Origin: RGIG5472 sp051867635
GTDB taxonomy: Bacteria > Bacillota > Clostridia > Oscillospirales > Oscillospiraceae
DNA: 14,583 nucleotides
Assembly: GCA_051867635.1 (NCBI GenBank)
Contig: JBJDYT010000069.1
Coordinates: forward strand, 1-14,583
Direction of reading: 5' to 3'
A model generated the notes under the pieces. That model searched no databases, was not told the origin of the DNA, and worked only from the letters and a program-made list of their open reading frames with translations. Of the stretch, positions 5,740-12,642 are shown piece after piece; the first letter of the stretch is position 1, and the number at the start of each line of letters is the position of its first letter. A program made the position numbers and the translations under genes.

Positions 5740-5898
5740 ATGTCTGAAAAGCTGTTTATGATCATCGCTGGCGTTTGCTGCGCCGTCCTGGCCATCGCTC
5801 CTGCCTTTGTCGAGCTGCCCTTCATCGTGATGCTGGTTCTGGCCATCGTTCCCATCCTGGCCTGCATCCCCTTCTTCGGCTCTTCCAAGAAGGCCTGA
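5740..5898 (+). CDS. Hydrophobic two-helix micro-protein B, paralogue of A
   Basis: A 52-residue protein with the same plan as micro-protein A: hydrophobic segments at about 4-22 and 27-46, the invariant PAFVELPF turn (21-28), CC at 13-14 and a short basic tail (GSSKKA). Differences from A in the first 45 residues are mainly conservative (I/V, S/A, V/I), plus K for I at position 4; the tail diverges. The ATG at 5740 is preceded by AGGGGGT about 10 nt away. An in-frame GTG at 5668 would add 24 polar residues absent from A and is not supported. The gene has its own promoters and a strong terminator. Selection for the protein sequence seems likely from the conservative changes, but the function is unknown. 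Confidence 0.82.
   Translation: MSEKLFMIIAGVCCAVLAIAPAFVELPFIVMLVLAIVPILACIPFFGSSKKA
5828..5874 (+). repeat. 47-bp direct repeat, copy 2 (inside micro-protein B)
   Basis: Identical over 47 bases to 5401-5447. The identity ends abruptly at both sides (C versus G before it, A versus T after it). Confidence 0.95.
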
Positions 5899-5919
5899 GC
5901 GTAAAACAAGTAAACCGAT

Positions 5920-5953
5920 AAAAAAGTCAGCGGAGCGTTCCGCTGACTTTTTT
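5920..5953. terminator. Bidirectional terminator after micro-protein B
   Basis: A perfect 15-bp inverted repeat, six A plus GTCAGCGGA pairing with TCCGCTGAC plus six T, has a GCGT loop. It gives a U-run on both strands. It ends micro-protein B from the left and can also stop transcripts of the LtaS-like gene from the right. Confidence 0.93.
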
Positions 5954-5961
5954 ATGCGCTG

Positions 5962-5995
5962 AAAAGACGGGAAAGGCGTGCCTTTCCCGTCTTTT
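5962..5995 (-). terminator. Terminator of the LtaS-like gene
   Basis: A second perfect 15-bp inverted repeat, AAAAGACGGGAAAGG/CCTTTCCCGTCTTTT with a 4-nt loop, lies 22 nt after the minus-strand stop at 6018 and 8 nt from the previous terminator. The U-run is four bases on either strand. Confidence 0.85.
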
Positions 5996-6017
5996 GTTCT
6001 GTTTGCGCGGCCGCGGC

Positions 6018-7853
6018 TTATTGCCCGAACCAGTCGCCCAGGAGCATGAGCTTGCCCACCCGCCGGGTCGCCAGCACGTCCTCCCGCTGGACGGCGGACC
6101 ACTCCGCGCCGTCGTACCAGCTGTTGTCGCTGAAGAACACGAGCCCGCCGTCGGGGCCGAAGGCGTCGCTGCCAAGATAGGCGGCGTAATCCGCCTCCAG
6201 GCCGAAGAGGTTCGCGATGGTGGGGGCCACGTCCAGGCTGGAGGTGACCTTCCCCACCTGCGCCGTGTGCTGCCCGCCGTCATAGATGAACCAGTTGGTG
6301 TGGGTCAGCTCGTTCAGGCTGTCCACGCCCTTGATCTCCTGATTCAGCGCGTCGTTCATCAGGTAGTAGTTGTAGTGGTCGGCGTAGAAGATCAGGACCG
6401 TGTCCTCCATGTGCCCGTCGGCCGTGAGCTGCTCCACCAGCTCGCCGATGAACAGGTCCGTCTCCATGGCGTGGGCCACGGCGTAGCGGTACACCTCCTC
6501 GCTGCGCAGCGCCACGGCGTCGGCCTCCGCCTGATGCGCCTGGCCGATGGGGTTCTCCGGCCCGTAGGGGCCGTGGCCGGAATAGGTGATGACGAAGGAG
6601 AAGAAGGGCTCCTGCCCCGTCATTTCTTCATAGCCGCTCATAAGGTAGCGGTCCATCGTATAATTCTCCATCCCCATGCCGCTGCCGGACCAGTACTGCT
6701 CATAGCCCAGGTTCTCATGGACCGCCTCCCGGTTATATACGTCCCCCTCACTGCCGTGGAAGGACTGGGCGGTATAGCCCGCCCCGCGGAACAGGTTCGC
6801 CAGGGAGTTCGGGAAGGCGTTCTGGGTATAGACGGTGGCGGGGACGCCGCTCTCCGCGGGCAGGAGGCCGCTGTTCACCATGAACTCGGTGTTGAAGGTC
6901 CCGGCGGTGATATAGGCCGGGGTGTAGTGCTGGGTGAAGTCGATGCTCTGCTCCTTCAGCGCCCAGAGGTTCGGCATGTAATCCTCCGTCAGCATCCAGG
7001 TGTCGATGGCCTCCAGCTGGATGAGGAGCAGGTTCTTGCCCGCAAAGAGGCCGGACATGTCGTTGTCGCCGTGGCTCTTTTCCGCCTGCCAGGCGGCCAC
7101 CTCCGCCGCCTCCGCGTCGGAGATGTGGGTCCCGCCGATGTTGAGCGCCTTGGTCAGGTCCCGGAAGGTGTACTGATACAGTCCCAGCATGGGCAGGCAG
7201 GCGCGGCTGTCAGAGAAATCCTCATAGAGGAAGGCCGCGTCCTGGTTCTGGTCCCAGATGATGACGTCGCTGCTTTTGCCCAGAATGGCGTAGCGAGTCA
7301 GCAAAAGCAGCGCCAGGCCCGCCGCCGCGGCCGCGGCGTTCCGGGGCCTGCGCTTTTCCAGCTCCGGCGGGACCAGCAAAACGGCCAGCACGGTCAGCGC
7401 GAAGCACAGGAGGATCCAGGCCAGCAGCAGCTTTCGGATCACCAGGTAGGAGGAATCCAGAAAGGCGGCGCCGTCCCCGGCGAAGGCGATGTCGGAAAAG
7501 GAAAAGAACTTCCGGAACATATTGATATAGACGCCGTGGACCACGGCCAGCAGGCTGTACACCAGTCCCACCGCCGTCATATAGACCTGCCGCAGCCGCC
7601 GGGGCAGCAGCGCGGCGATGCCGGTCAGCAGCAGCGTCCACCCCAGGGTGAAGGGCAGCAGCTTCAGCACGTTCCGCTTGCCCACCGTCATGGCGAATCG
7701 GCAGAACCAGCGGAGGCCCAGGTCCAGCGCCAGCAGGGACAGCGCCAGCAAGAGCAGGTGCAGCCAGGGCGCCAGATGCGGCGCCTTGGCTGCCGCCAGG
7801 CGGTAGAGCCGGTGCTTTCCTCCGCCGCGGGGGCGGTCAGAAGGCTGTTTCAT
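6018..7853 (-). CDS. LtaS/MdoB-type sulfatase-family membrane enzyme
   Basis: The 611-residue protein has the lipoteichoic-acid-synthase layout: about five N-terminal membrane helices (within about 28-190), a linker, then an extracellular alkaline-phosphatase-superfamily domain (about 270-590). Catalytic features are visible: metal-ligand Glu in IQLEA (E281), the nucleophile Thr in AGTFNTEF (T319), His in YSGHGPY (H427), and Asp-His in FYADHYNY (D492-H493). Family members transfer glycerol-phosphate from phosphatidylglycerol, or act on related phosphate or sulfate esters; the exact substrate is not certain here. The chosen ATG at 7853 has AAAGGAG 11 nt upstream; a TTG seven codons earlier overlaps that site. 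It is convergent with the micro-protein genes. No clear promoter is visible between it and degV, so it may depend on read-through. Confidence 0.9.
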   Translation of the reverse strand: MKQPSDRPRGGGKHRLYRLAAAKAPHLAPWLHLLLLALSLLALDLGLRWFCRFAMTVGKRNVLKLLPFTLGWTLLLTGIAALLPRRLRQVYMTAVGLVYSLLAVVHGVYINMFRKFFSFSDIAFAGDGAAFLDSSYLVIRKLLLAWILLCFALTVLAVLLVPPELEKRRPRNAAAAAAGLALLLLTRYAILGKSSDVIIWDQNQDAAFLYEDFSDSRACLPMLGLYQYTFRDLTKALNIGGTHISDAEAAEVAAWQAEKSHGDNDMSGLFAGKNLLLIQLEAIDTWMLTEDYMPNLWALKEQSIDFTQHYTPAYITAGTFNTEFMVNSGLLPAESGVPATVYTQNAFPNSLANLFRGAGYTAQSFHGSEGDVYNREAVHENLGYEQYWSGSGMGMENYTMDRYLMSGYEEMTGQEPFFSFVITYSGHGPYGPENPIGQAHQAEADAVALRSEEVYRYAVAHAMETDLFIGELVEQLTADGHMEDTVLIFYADHYNYYLMNDALNQEIKGVDSLNELTHTNWFIYDGGQHTAQVGKVTSSLDVAPTIANLFGLEADYAAYLGSDAFGPDGGLVFFSDNSWYDGAEWSAVQREDVLATRRVGKLMLLGDWFGQ

Positions 7854-7919
7854 CAGAGCTTTCTCTCCTTTCAAAATGCCGCGGCCGGCGTTTCTCTCTG
7901 CCGGCTGCGGCGCTGCGGC

Positions 7920-7954
7920 AAAAGGGCCACGCCGCGGGGCGTGGCCCTTTTTTT
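7920..7954 (-). terminator. Terminator hairpin between degV and the LtaS-like gene
   Basis: A perfect 14-bp inverted repeat, AAAAGGGCCACGCC/GGCGTGGCCCTTTT with loop GCGG, lies 33 nt after the degV stop. The minus strand has only four U after the stem and the plus strand has seven, so termination of degV may be partial, and antisense transcription from the left would be stopped efficiently. Confidence 0.8.
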
Positions 7955-7986
7955 CAGGGTAAGGACGGCGGCCTGTCCGCCGCTTC

Positions 7987-8850
7987 TCACGTCCGGTAGA
8001 TGATGCCGATCATGTTGGGTCCGGTGTTGATGGCGATGATGCAGCCCACAGGGTACTCCGTCAGGGGAGGCTGGTCCATGACCTGGGCGCAGGCCTCCCG
8101 CAGCTTCTCATGGGCCTCCCGGTTGGCGCCGTAGACGATGGCGTAGCTGGTGCCGCTCCGCCGCTCCCGCAGGCAGGTCTCCATCAGCGCGGAGACGGCC
8201 TTGTTCTCGCCCCGGACCTTGGAGAGGATCCTGGACTCGCCGTCCTCAAAGGTGATGAGGGGCTTGAGCCCCAGCGCGTCCCCCACAAATGCGGCGGCGG
8301 CGGAAACGCGGCCGGACTTCTTCACGCACTTCAGGTCCAGCGGCACGAACATGGGCCTTGCGTGGTCCACCCAGTCCTGGATGAGGGCCAGCACCGTCTC
8401 CAGGTCCGCGCCCTCCCGGAGCTTTTTCGCGCCCTCGATGACCGCGAGGCCGTAGGACATGCTGTAGGTCCTGGAGTCGATGAGATGGATGCGCAGCTGC
8501 TCCGCCGCCTCGGGATGCTCCTCGAAAAACAGGTCCCGGGTCAGGACGGCGGCCTGGTATGTACCGGAGCCCTTGGAGTTCAGCGTCACTTGGATCAGGT
8601 CCGTGTAGCCCTCCCGCCAGGTCTGCTCAAACAGCTCCATATAGAGCTGGGAGGACACCTGCGAGGAGACCGGCAGCGTCTCCGCCGTATCCAGAATACC
8701 GTAAAACTCCTCCGGCGTGATATCCACCCCGTCCCGGTACTCCTTCCCCTCCGAGAGGATGGTCAGGGGCAGGACGGTGATATCCAGCTCCTCACACAGC
8801 TCTCTGGGGATGTCGGCAGTGGAATCTGTCGCAATTCTGATCTTTGCCAT
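7987..8850 (-). CDS. DegV family fatty-acid-binding protein
   Basis: The 287-residue protein has the DegV (FakB-like) two-domain fold. The start MAKIRIATDSTADIP, the lipid-site region TLPVSSQVSS (58-67), the GSGTYQAA turn (94-101), the DSRTYSMSYGL segment (125-135), VKKSGRVS (176-183) and the C-terminal VGCIIAINTGPNMIGI (268-283) are all family landmarks. FakB proteins present exogenous fatty acids to the kinase FakA; no fakA is in this window, so the partner would be elsewhere. The ATG at 8850 is 7 nt after AAAGGA. The leader is very GC-rich and can form a hairpin (CGCCGC at 8894-8899 with GCGGCG at 8882-8887, minus-strand RNA). Its promoter overlaps the end of the upstream nucleotidyltransferase gene. 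Confidence 0.95.
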   Translation of the reverse strand: MAKIRIATDSTADIPRELCEELDITVLPLTILSEGKEYRDGVDITPEEFYGILDTAETLPVSSQVSSQLYMELFEQTWREGYTDLIQVTLNSKGSGTYQAAVLTRDLFFEEHPEAAEQLRIHLIDSRTYSMSYGLAVIEGAKKLREGADLETVLALIQDWVDHARPMFVPLDLKCVKKSGRVSAAAAFVGDALGLKPLITFEDGESRILSKVRGENKAVSALMETCLRERRSGTSYAIVYGANREAHEKLREACAQVMDQPPLTEYPVGCIIAINTGPNMIGIIYRT

Positions 8851-8960
8851 ATAGCTTTCCTTTCTGTCCTCCCGGCTCCCCGCGGCGCTTTCCCGCCGCC
8901 GGGCCGGAAAATCCGGGACAGCCCGTTTGTAGCCTTATCGTATCAATGCAGTATTATACC

Positions 8961-8988
8961 ATTATACGGATTTTCCCGCGGAAATCAA
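8961..8988 (-). promoter_or_regulatory. degV promoter overlapping the upstream gene's 3' end
   Basis: On the minus strand TTGATT (8983-8988), 16 bases, TATAAT (8961-8966). The -10 contains the stop codon of the nucleotidyltransferase gene. A second TATAAT (8953-8958) follows two bases later but has no good -35. Confidence 0.8.
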
Positions 8989-9558
8989 GTCCGCGTCCCC
9001 GTCGGCGGCCAGGGCCCGGATGCGCTCCTCCAGGCCGTGGGCCCGGGCGTAGGCAAAGACGGAGGGCGGCACCATCTGGCTCCACGCCTCGCCCCGGACG
9101 ATGCGCCGGCGCACCTCCGTGCCGCTGTACGCCTTTTCCGCGTTGCTCCTGCGCCACATGACCTCCACCGCGCAGCCCAGACCCTGCAGCGTGCGGAGCT
9201 TTTCCTCGCTCCACTCGTCGTACAGCGTCATGTAGAACTTCGCGTCCCGGGGGACGTAGTTGAACAGCAGCTCCGGGTAGTTGATGGGGAAGGGGACGAT
9301 ATCGAACTCCTCCCGGGGCACGCCCGCCTCCAGCATGGCCCCCCGGAGCATCTCAAAGCGCTCATAATAGGTCAGCGGATTGGAGCTGGCGGCGGACCTG
9401 TGGGGGTTGGCCGCGCTGTATTTCACCAGCGACGCGTCCGGATTGGACACGCCGATCAGCAGGCGCTCGCACCGCGCCTTTCCCGCCAGCAGATACTCCA
9501 TGTGTCCCAGATGCAGCATCTGGAACCTGCCGTGGATGACGCCCACCGTGTCTTTCAT
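8962..9558 (-). CDS. NadM/NadR-type nucleotidyltransferase (probable NMN/NaMN adenylyltransferase)
   Basis: The 198-residue protein belongs to the HxGH nucleotidyltransferase superfamily. It has GRFQ at 10-13 and HLGH at 16-19, the form typical of NadM and the NadR adenylyltransferase domain rather than NadD or PPAT. The second signature YSGTEVRRRI is at 144-153, equivalent to ISSTxxR and closest to the NadM form. It probably transfers AMP from ATP to a mononucleotide in NAD synthesis, but the substrate is inferred. The ATG at 9558 lies 7 nt after AAAGGAG; an upstream reading to 9600 crosses an inverted repeat and lacks family similarity. No Nudix or kinase domain is attached. It sits between the tRNA-Ala terminator and degV. 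Confidence 0.82.
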   Translation of the reverse strand: MKDTVGVIHGRFQMLHLGHMEYLLAGKARCERLLIGVSNPDASLVKYSAANPHRSAASSNPLTYYERFEMLRGAMLEAGVPREEFDIVPFPINYPELLFNYVPRDAKFYMTLYDEWSEEKLRTLQGLGCAVEVMWRRSNAEKAYSGTEVRRRIVRGEAWSQMVPPSVFAYARAHGLEERIRALAADGDADLISAGKSV

Positions 9559-9592
9559 CGCAGGGCTCCTTTCTCTCTCTTGGCAAAGCCGG

Positions 9593-9610
9593 TTTTGCAT
9601 AACTGCAAAA
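9593..9610 (-). promoter_or_regulatory. 18-bp palindrome upstream of the nucleotidyltransferase gene
   Basis: TTTTGCA and TGCAAAA flank a 4-base centre. It lies 35 bases before the gene start and shares four bases with the U-run of the tRNA-Ala terminator. It could be a repressor operator or an RNA hairpin; I cannot name the binding protein. Confidence 0.45.
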
Positions 9611-9640
9611 AAGTCGTGAAATCAGTGATTTCACGACTTT
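9607..9640 (-). terminator. Terminator of tRNA-Ala
   Basis: On the minus strand a perfect 14-bp stem AAAGTCGTGAAATC/GATTTCACGACTTT with loop ACT is followed by further T (six in total, 9607-9612). It begins 4 nt after the CCA end of tRNA-Ala. Confidence 0.92.
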
Positions 9641-9643
9641 CTT

Positions 9644-9719
9644 TGGTGGACCTGAAGGGATTCGAACCCACGACCTCTCGGATGCGAACCGAACGCTCTC
9701 CCAACTGAGCTACAGGCCC
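9644..9719 (-). tRNA. tRNA-Ala (anticodon CGC)
   Basis: A 76-nt cloverleaf: acceptor GGGCCTG/CAGGTCC, D-stem GCTC/GAGC, anticodon stem TTCGG/CCGAG with loop TTCGCAT (anticodon CGC, reads GCG), A73 and an encoded CCA. G3-U70, the alanine identity pair, is present and supports the assignment. The T-stem GTGGG/CCCTT has only three Watson-Crick pairs, one U-U mismatch (50-64) and a G-U (49-65). Confidence 0.93.
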
Positions 9720-9738
9720 ATTTCGCTTACAGTTGGTC

Positions 9739-9767
9739 ATTATAACACAGCTTTTTGAAAAAGGGAA
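9739..9767 (-). promoter_or_regulatory. Promoter of tRNA-Ala
   Basis: A perfect extended -10 TGTTATAAT (hexamer 9739-9744) lies 17 bases from a weak -35 TTCCCT (9762-9767). An A6T5 tract (9778-9788) upstream could serve as an UP element, as at the tRNA-Val promoter. Confidence 0.7.
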
Positions 9768-9777
9768 GCCTTTGCGC

Positions 9778-9802
9778 AAAAATTTTTTACGGCACTTTGC
9801 CG
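9778..9802 (-). terminator. Weak terminator-like hairpin after trkH
   Basis: On the minus strand CGGCA/TGCCG with a 3-nt loop is followed by T, six A and five T, directly after the trkH stop. The stem is only 5 bp and the T-run is displaced, so this is tentative. Confidence 0.35.
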
Positions 9803-9804
9803 AT

Positions 9805-11250
9805 TTATCTCCGCCGCCAGATGGAGGGGAAGAGCAGGATCAACAGGGGCACGATCTCCAGGCGGCCCAGCAGCATGGCGAAGCTCATGGCGAGCTTGCT
9901 CAGATCGGAGAGCGAGGCGTAGCAGCCCGTGGGACCGAAGGCGCCCAGCGCGGGGCCCACGTTGCTCAGCGCGGAGAGGGCGGCGGTGAAGGCCTCCAGG
10001 AAGGGGACCTCGTCCAGGGCGATGACAATGGTGCAGGCCAGGAGGATCAGGATATAGGTGAAGAAGAAGCAGGTGGTGTTGGTCACCGTGTCCTCCTCCG
10101 TGCTGCGGCCGTCGACGCGGATGGGATGCACCTCCCGGGGGTGGAGGATGCGCTGCAGCCAGCGGCGCGCGCTCTTGAACAGCAGCAGCACCCGGATGCA
10201 TTTCAGGCCGCCGGCGGTGGAGCCGGCGCAGCCGCCCACCAGCATCAGCAGGATCAGGATACACTGGCTGGCCGCGGGCCAGAGGGCGAAGTCCTCCGTG
10301 GCGAAGCCGGTGGTGGTCACCACCGTCAGGGTCTGGAAGGAGGCCTGGGACACAGCTTCTCCCAGCCGGAGACCCATCTGCCGCACCAGGTCCACGGAGA
10401 TCAGCGCCACGGAGCCCAGCACCACGCAGCCGTACATGCGCAGCTCCTCGCTGCGGACCACCTCCCTGAAGCGGCGGCGCAGCGTCAGAAACAGCAGGGA
10501 GAAATTGGTGCCCGCCAGGAACATGAACACCGTCACCGCCCAGTTGATGGCCTCTGAATTGTAGTAGGCGATGCTGCTGTTGCGGACGGAAAAACCGCCG
10601 GTGGCGATGGTGGCGAAGGAGTGGGTCACGCTGTCGAACAGGGGCATCCCCAGCAGGCAGAGCACCGCCGTCTCCAGCACGGTCAGGCCGATATAGATCA
10701 CATACAGGATCTTCGCGGTGTCCGCCACCCGGGGCACCAGCTTGCTCAGCACGGGCCCGGGGCTCTCCGCCCGCATGAGGTTCACGCTGCCGTCGCTGAG
10801 CTTCGGCAGTAGGGCCAGGATCAGCACCAGCACGCCCATGCCGCCCATCCAGTTGGTCAGCGAGCGCCAGAACAAAATGCCCTTCGGCAGGCCCTCCACC
10901 GCGGGCAGGATGGACGCGCCGGTGGTGGTGAAGCCGGAGATCGTCTCAAACAGGGCGTCCACATAGTGGGGGATGGCGCCGCTGATCACATAGGGCAGCG
11001 CGCCCACGGCTCCCAGCAGGATCCAGCACAGGCCCACGCAGGCGAAGCCGTCCCGCCGCTGCATGCGCAGCCCCGCGGTGTCCATGCTGGCCAGCGGCAG
11101 CCCCACGGCAAAGCACAGCACCGCCGTCAGCAAAAACGCCTCCAGCGAGCCATCCTCATAGAGCAGGGAGACCAGGGCCGGCAGCAGCAGGGCCACGCCC
11201 TCCACGCACAGCATGGCGCCCAGCACCTTGGCAACAAGTTTGTGGTTCAT
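9805..11250 (-). CDS. trkH: TrkH-type potassium transporter, membrane subunit
   Basis: The 481-residue polytopic membrane protein is normal length for TrkH/KtrB. It contains the four pore repeats, each with its selectivity-filter loop: TTTGA (108-112), ATGGF (216-220), TTTGF (312-316) and SNVGP (429-433). The glycine-rich gating-loop segment GGCAGSTAGG (339-348) is intact. It carries K+ across the cytoplasmic membrane and needs the cytosolic RCK protein TrkA, encoded 33 nt upstream in the same operon. The start has a GGGGAGAG-rich ribosome binding site. The filter glycines all look intact, so a working transporter is expected. It is the last gene of the operon. Confidence 0.97.
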   Translation of the reverse strand: MNHKLVAKVLGAMLCVEGVALLLPALVSLLYEDGSLEAFLLTAVLCFAVGLPLASMDTAGLRMQRRDGFACVGLCWILLGAVGALPYVISGAIPHYVDALFETISGFTTTGASILPAVEGLPKGILFWRSLTNWMGGMGVLVLILALLPKLSDGSVNLMRAESPGPVLSKLVPRVADTAKILYVIYIGLTVLETAVLCLLGMPLFDSVTHSFATIATGGFSVRNSSIAYYNSEAINWAVTVFMFLAGTNFSLLFLTLRRRFREVVRSEELRMYGCVVLGSVALISVDLVRQMGLRLGEAVSQASFQTLTVVTTTGFATEDFALWPAASQCILILLMLVGGCAGSTAGGLKCIRVLLLFKSARRWLQRILHPREVHPIRVDGRSTEEDTVTNTTCFFFTYILILLACTIVIALDEVPFLEAFTAALSALSNVGPALGAFGPTGCYASLSDLSKLAMSFAMLLGRLEIVPLLILLFPSIWRRR

Positions 11251-11283
11251 CTTTCTTCTCTCTCCCCCCGGTCGGGCGCCGCT

Positions 11284-12642
11284 TCAACCCTCCAGGATCT
11301 CGTTGATATCGTGCAGGAACAGGGACTTGGCCATAACGATCACATGGTCCTCCGGCAGGATCTGGGTGTTGCCGTCGGGGATGATGCTGGCTTGTCCGCG
11401 CACGATGGAGGCCACCAGCAGGCCCTTGCGCAGCGGCAGGTCCTTCAGCGGGACGTTCACCAGCCGGCTGCCCGCCCGGGCGGTGAACTCCACCGCCTCG
11501 ATCTTGCCGCCCAGCAGCTTGTAAAGGCTCTCCACCACGCTGCCCTCGGAGTTCACCAGGCCCCGGACATACTTCCCGATCTTGTTGGCGGTGATGTCCT
11601 TGGGGCTGATGGTGCTGTCGATCTGGGTCTGCTTGACCAGGTCCCGGTAGTTGTCCCGGGTGGTCTTGGCGATGACCTTCTTCACGCCCGCCCGCTGGGC
11701 GCACATGGCCAGCAGCAGGTTCTCCTCGTCCCGGCCCGTCAGCGCCACCAGCGCGTCGGCCCGGAAGATGCCCTCGCTCTCCTGCAGCACGTTGTCGGTG
11801 CCGTCGCCCTGCAGGATCAGCGCCCCGGGCAGGACGCCGGCCAGCAGCTCGCAGTTCTCCCGCCGGGCCTCCACGATGGTGACCTGGATGCCCGCCCGCT
11901 CCAGGGCCAGGGCCAGGTAAAAGGCGATGCGGCTGCCGCCGATGATGGACACCGTGCGGATGCGGGAGGTGGGGCGGTTCATCAGGCGGAACATCCGGTT
12001 CAGCTCCTTCTGGCTGCCCACGAGGTAGGCCCGGTCGCCGATGCGGGGGACGAAGTCGCCGTTGGGGATAATGGCCTCGCCGCCGCGCTCCACCGCGCAC
12101 AGCAGCGTGCCGTTGGGGTTCCGTTTGTTGTATTCCATCAGGCTGACGCCGGCGATGCCGTCCGTTTCATTGACGGTGAAGCCGATGAGCTCCACCCGGC
12201 CCCCGGCGAAGGGCTCCACGCTGAAGGCGGAGGGCACCCGCAGGATGCGCGAGATCTCCTGGGCCGCCGCCTGCTCGGGATTGATGGCCATATCCAGGTC
12301 GATCTCGCGTTTCAGCATCTGGGTGTCCCGGAAATAGTCGATGTCCCGGATGCGGGCGATGGTGTGCCGCGCGCCCAACTTCTTGGCCATGAGGCAGCAG
12401 ACCACGTTCACCTCGTCGTGGCTGGTGACGGCGATGACCAGGTCGGCCTTCTGCACCCCCGCCTCCTTCAGCACCCGGAGGGAGGCGCCGTTGCCCTCCA
12501 CGCACATGATGTCCAGCGTGTTTTCCGCGTTCTGCAGCGCCGGGCCCTTCGCGTCCACCAGCGTCAGCTCATGCCCCTCGCCGGTGAGCTGCCGCGCCAG
12601 CGTATAGCCCACCTTGCCGCAGCCGATGATAACGATCTTCAT
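11284..12642 (-). CDS. trkA: TrkA, NAD-binding RCK regulatory subunit of potassium uptake
   Basis: The 452-residue cytosolic protein has the full-length TrkA plan with two RCK units, each a nucleotide-binding (TrkA-N) and a TrkA-C domain. The first begins MKIVIIGCGKVG with the acidic residue at D30. The second begins near 228 with a degenerate loop GGSRIA (235-240) and E258. TrkA-C regions lie at about 140-215 and 370-450. It gates TrkH in response to NAD(H)/ATP. The ATG at 12642 overlaps the yihY stop as ATGA; the open frame upstream is only the antisense or out-of-frame continuation. The ribosome binding site is modest (GGAAAGAG), so translational coupling to yihY is likely. Confidence 0.96.
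   Translation of the reverse strand: MKIVIIGCGKVGYTLARQLTGEGHELTLVDAKGPALQNAENTLDIMCVEGNGASLRVLKEAGVQKADLVIAVTSHDEVNVVCCLMAKKLGARHTIARIRDIDYFRDTQMLKREIDLDMAINPEQAAAQEISRILRVPSAFSVEPFAGGRVELIGFTVNETDGIAGVSLMEYNKRNPNGTLLCAVERGGEAIIPNGDFVPRIGDRAYLVGSQKELNRMFRLMNRPTSRIRTVSIIGGSRIAFYLALALERAGIQVTIVEARRENCELLAGVLPGALILQGDGTDNVLQESEGIFRADALVALTGRDEENLLLAMCAQRAGVKKVIAKTTRDNYRDLVKQTQIDSTISPKDITANKIGKYVRGLVNSEGSVVESLYKLLGGKIEAVEFTARAGSRLVNVPLKDLPLRKGLLVASIVRGQASIIPDGNTQILPEDHVIVMAKSLFLHDINEILEG

Noticed and set aside
5994..8003. 669-codon plus-strand ORF
   Set aside because: Lies opposite the LtaS-like gene, whose catalytic motifs are clear on the minus strand. It reads through the terminator at 7920-7954 and has no domain.
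8110..9708. 532-codon plus-strand ORF
   Set aside because: Antisense to degV and the NadM-type gene, and it runs through tRNA-Ala; a shadow frame.
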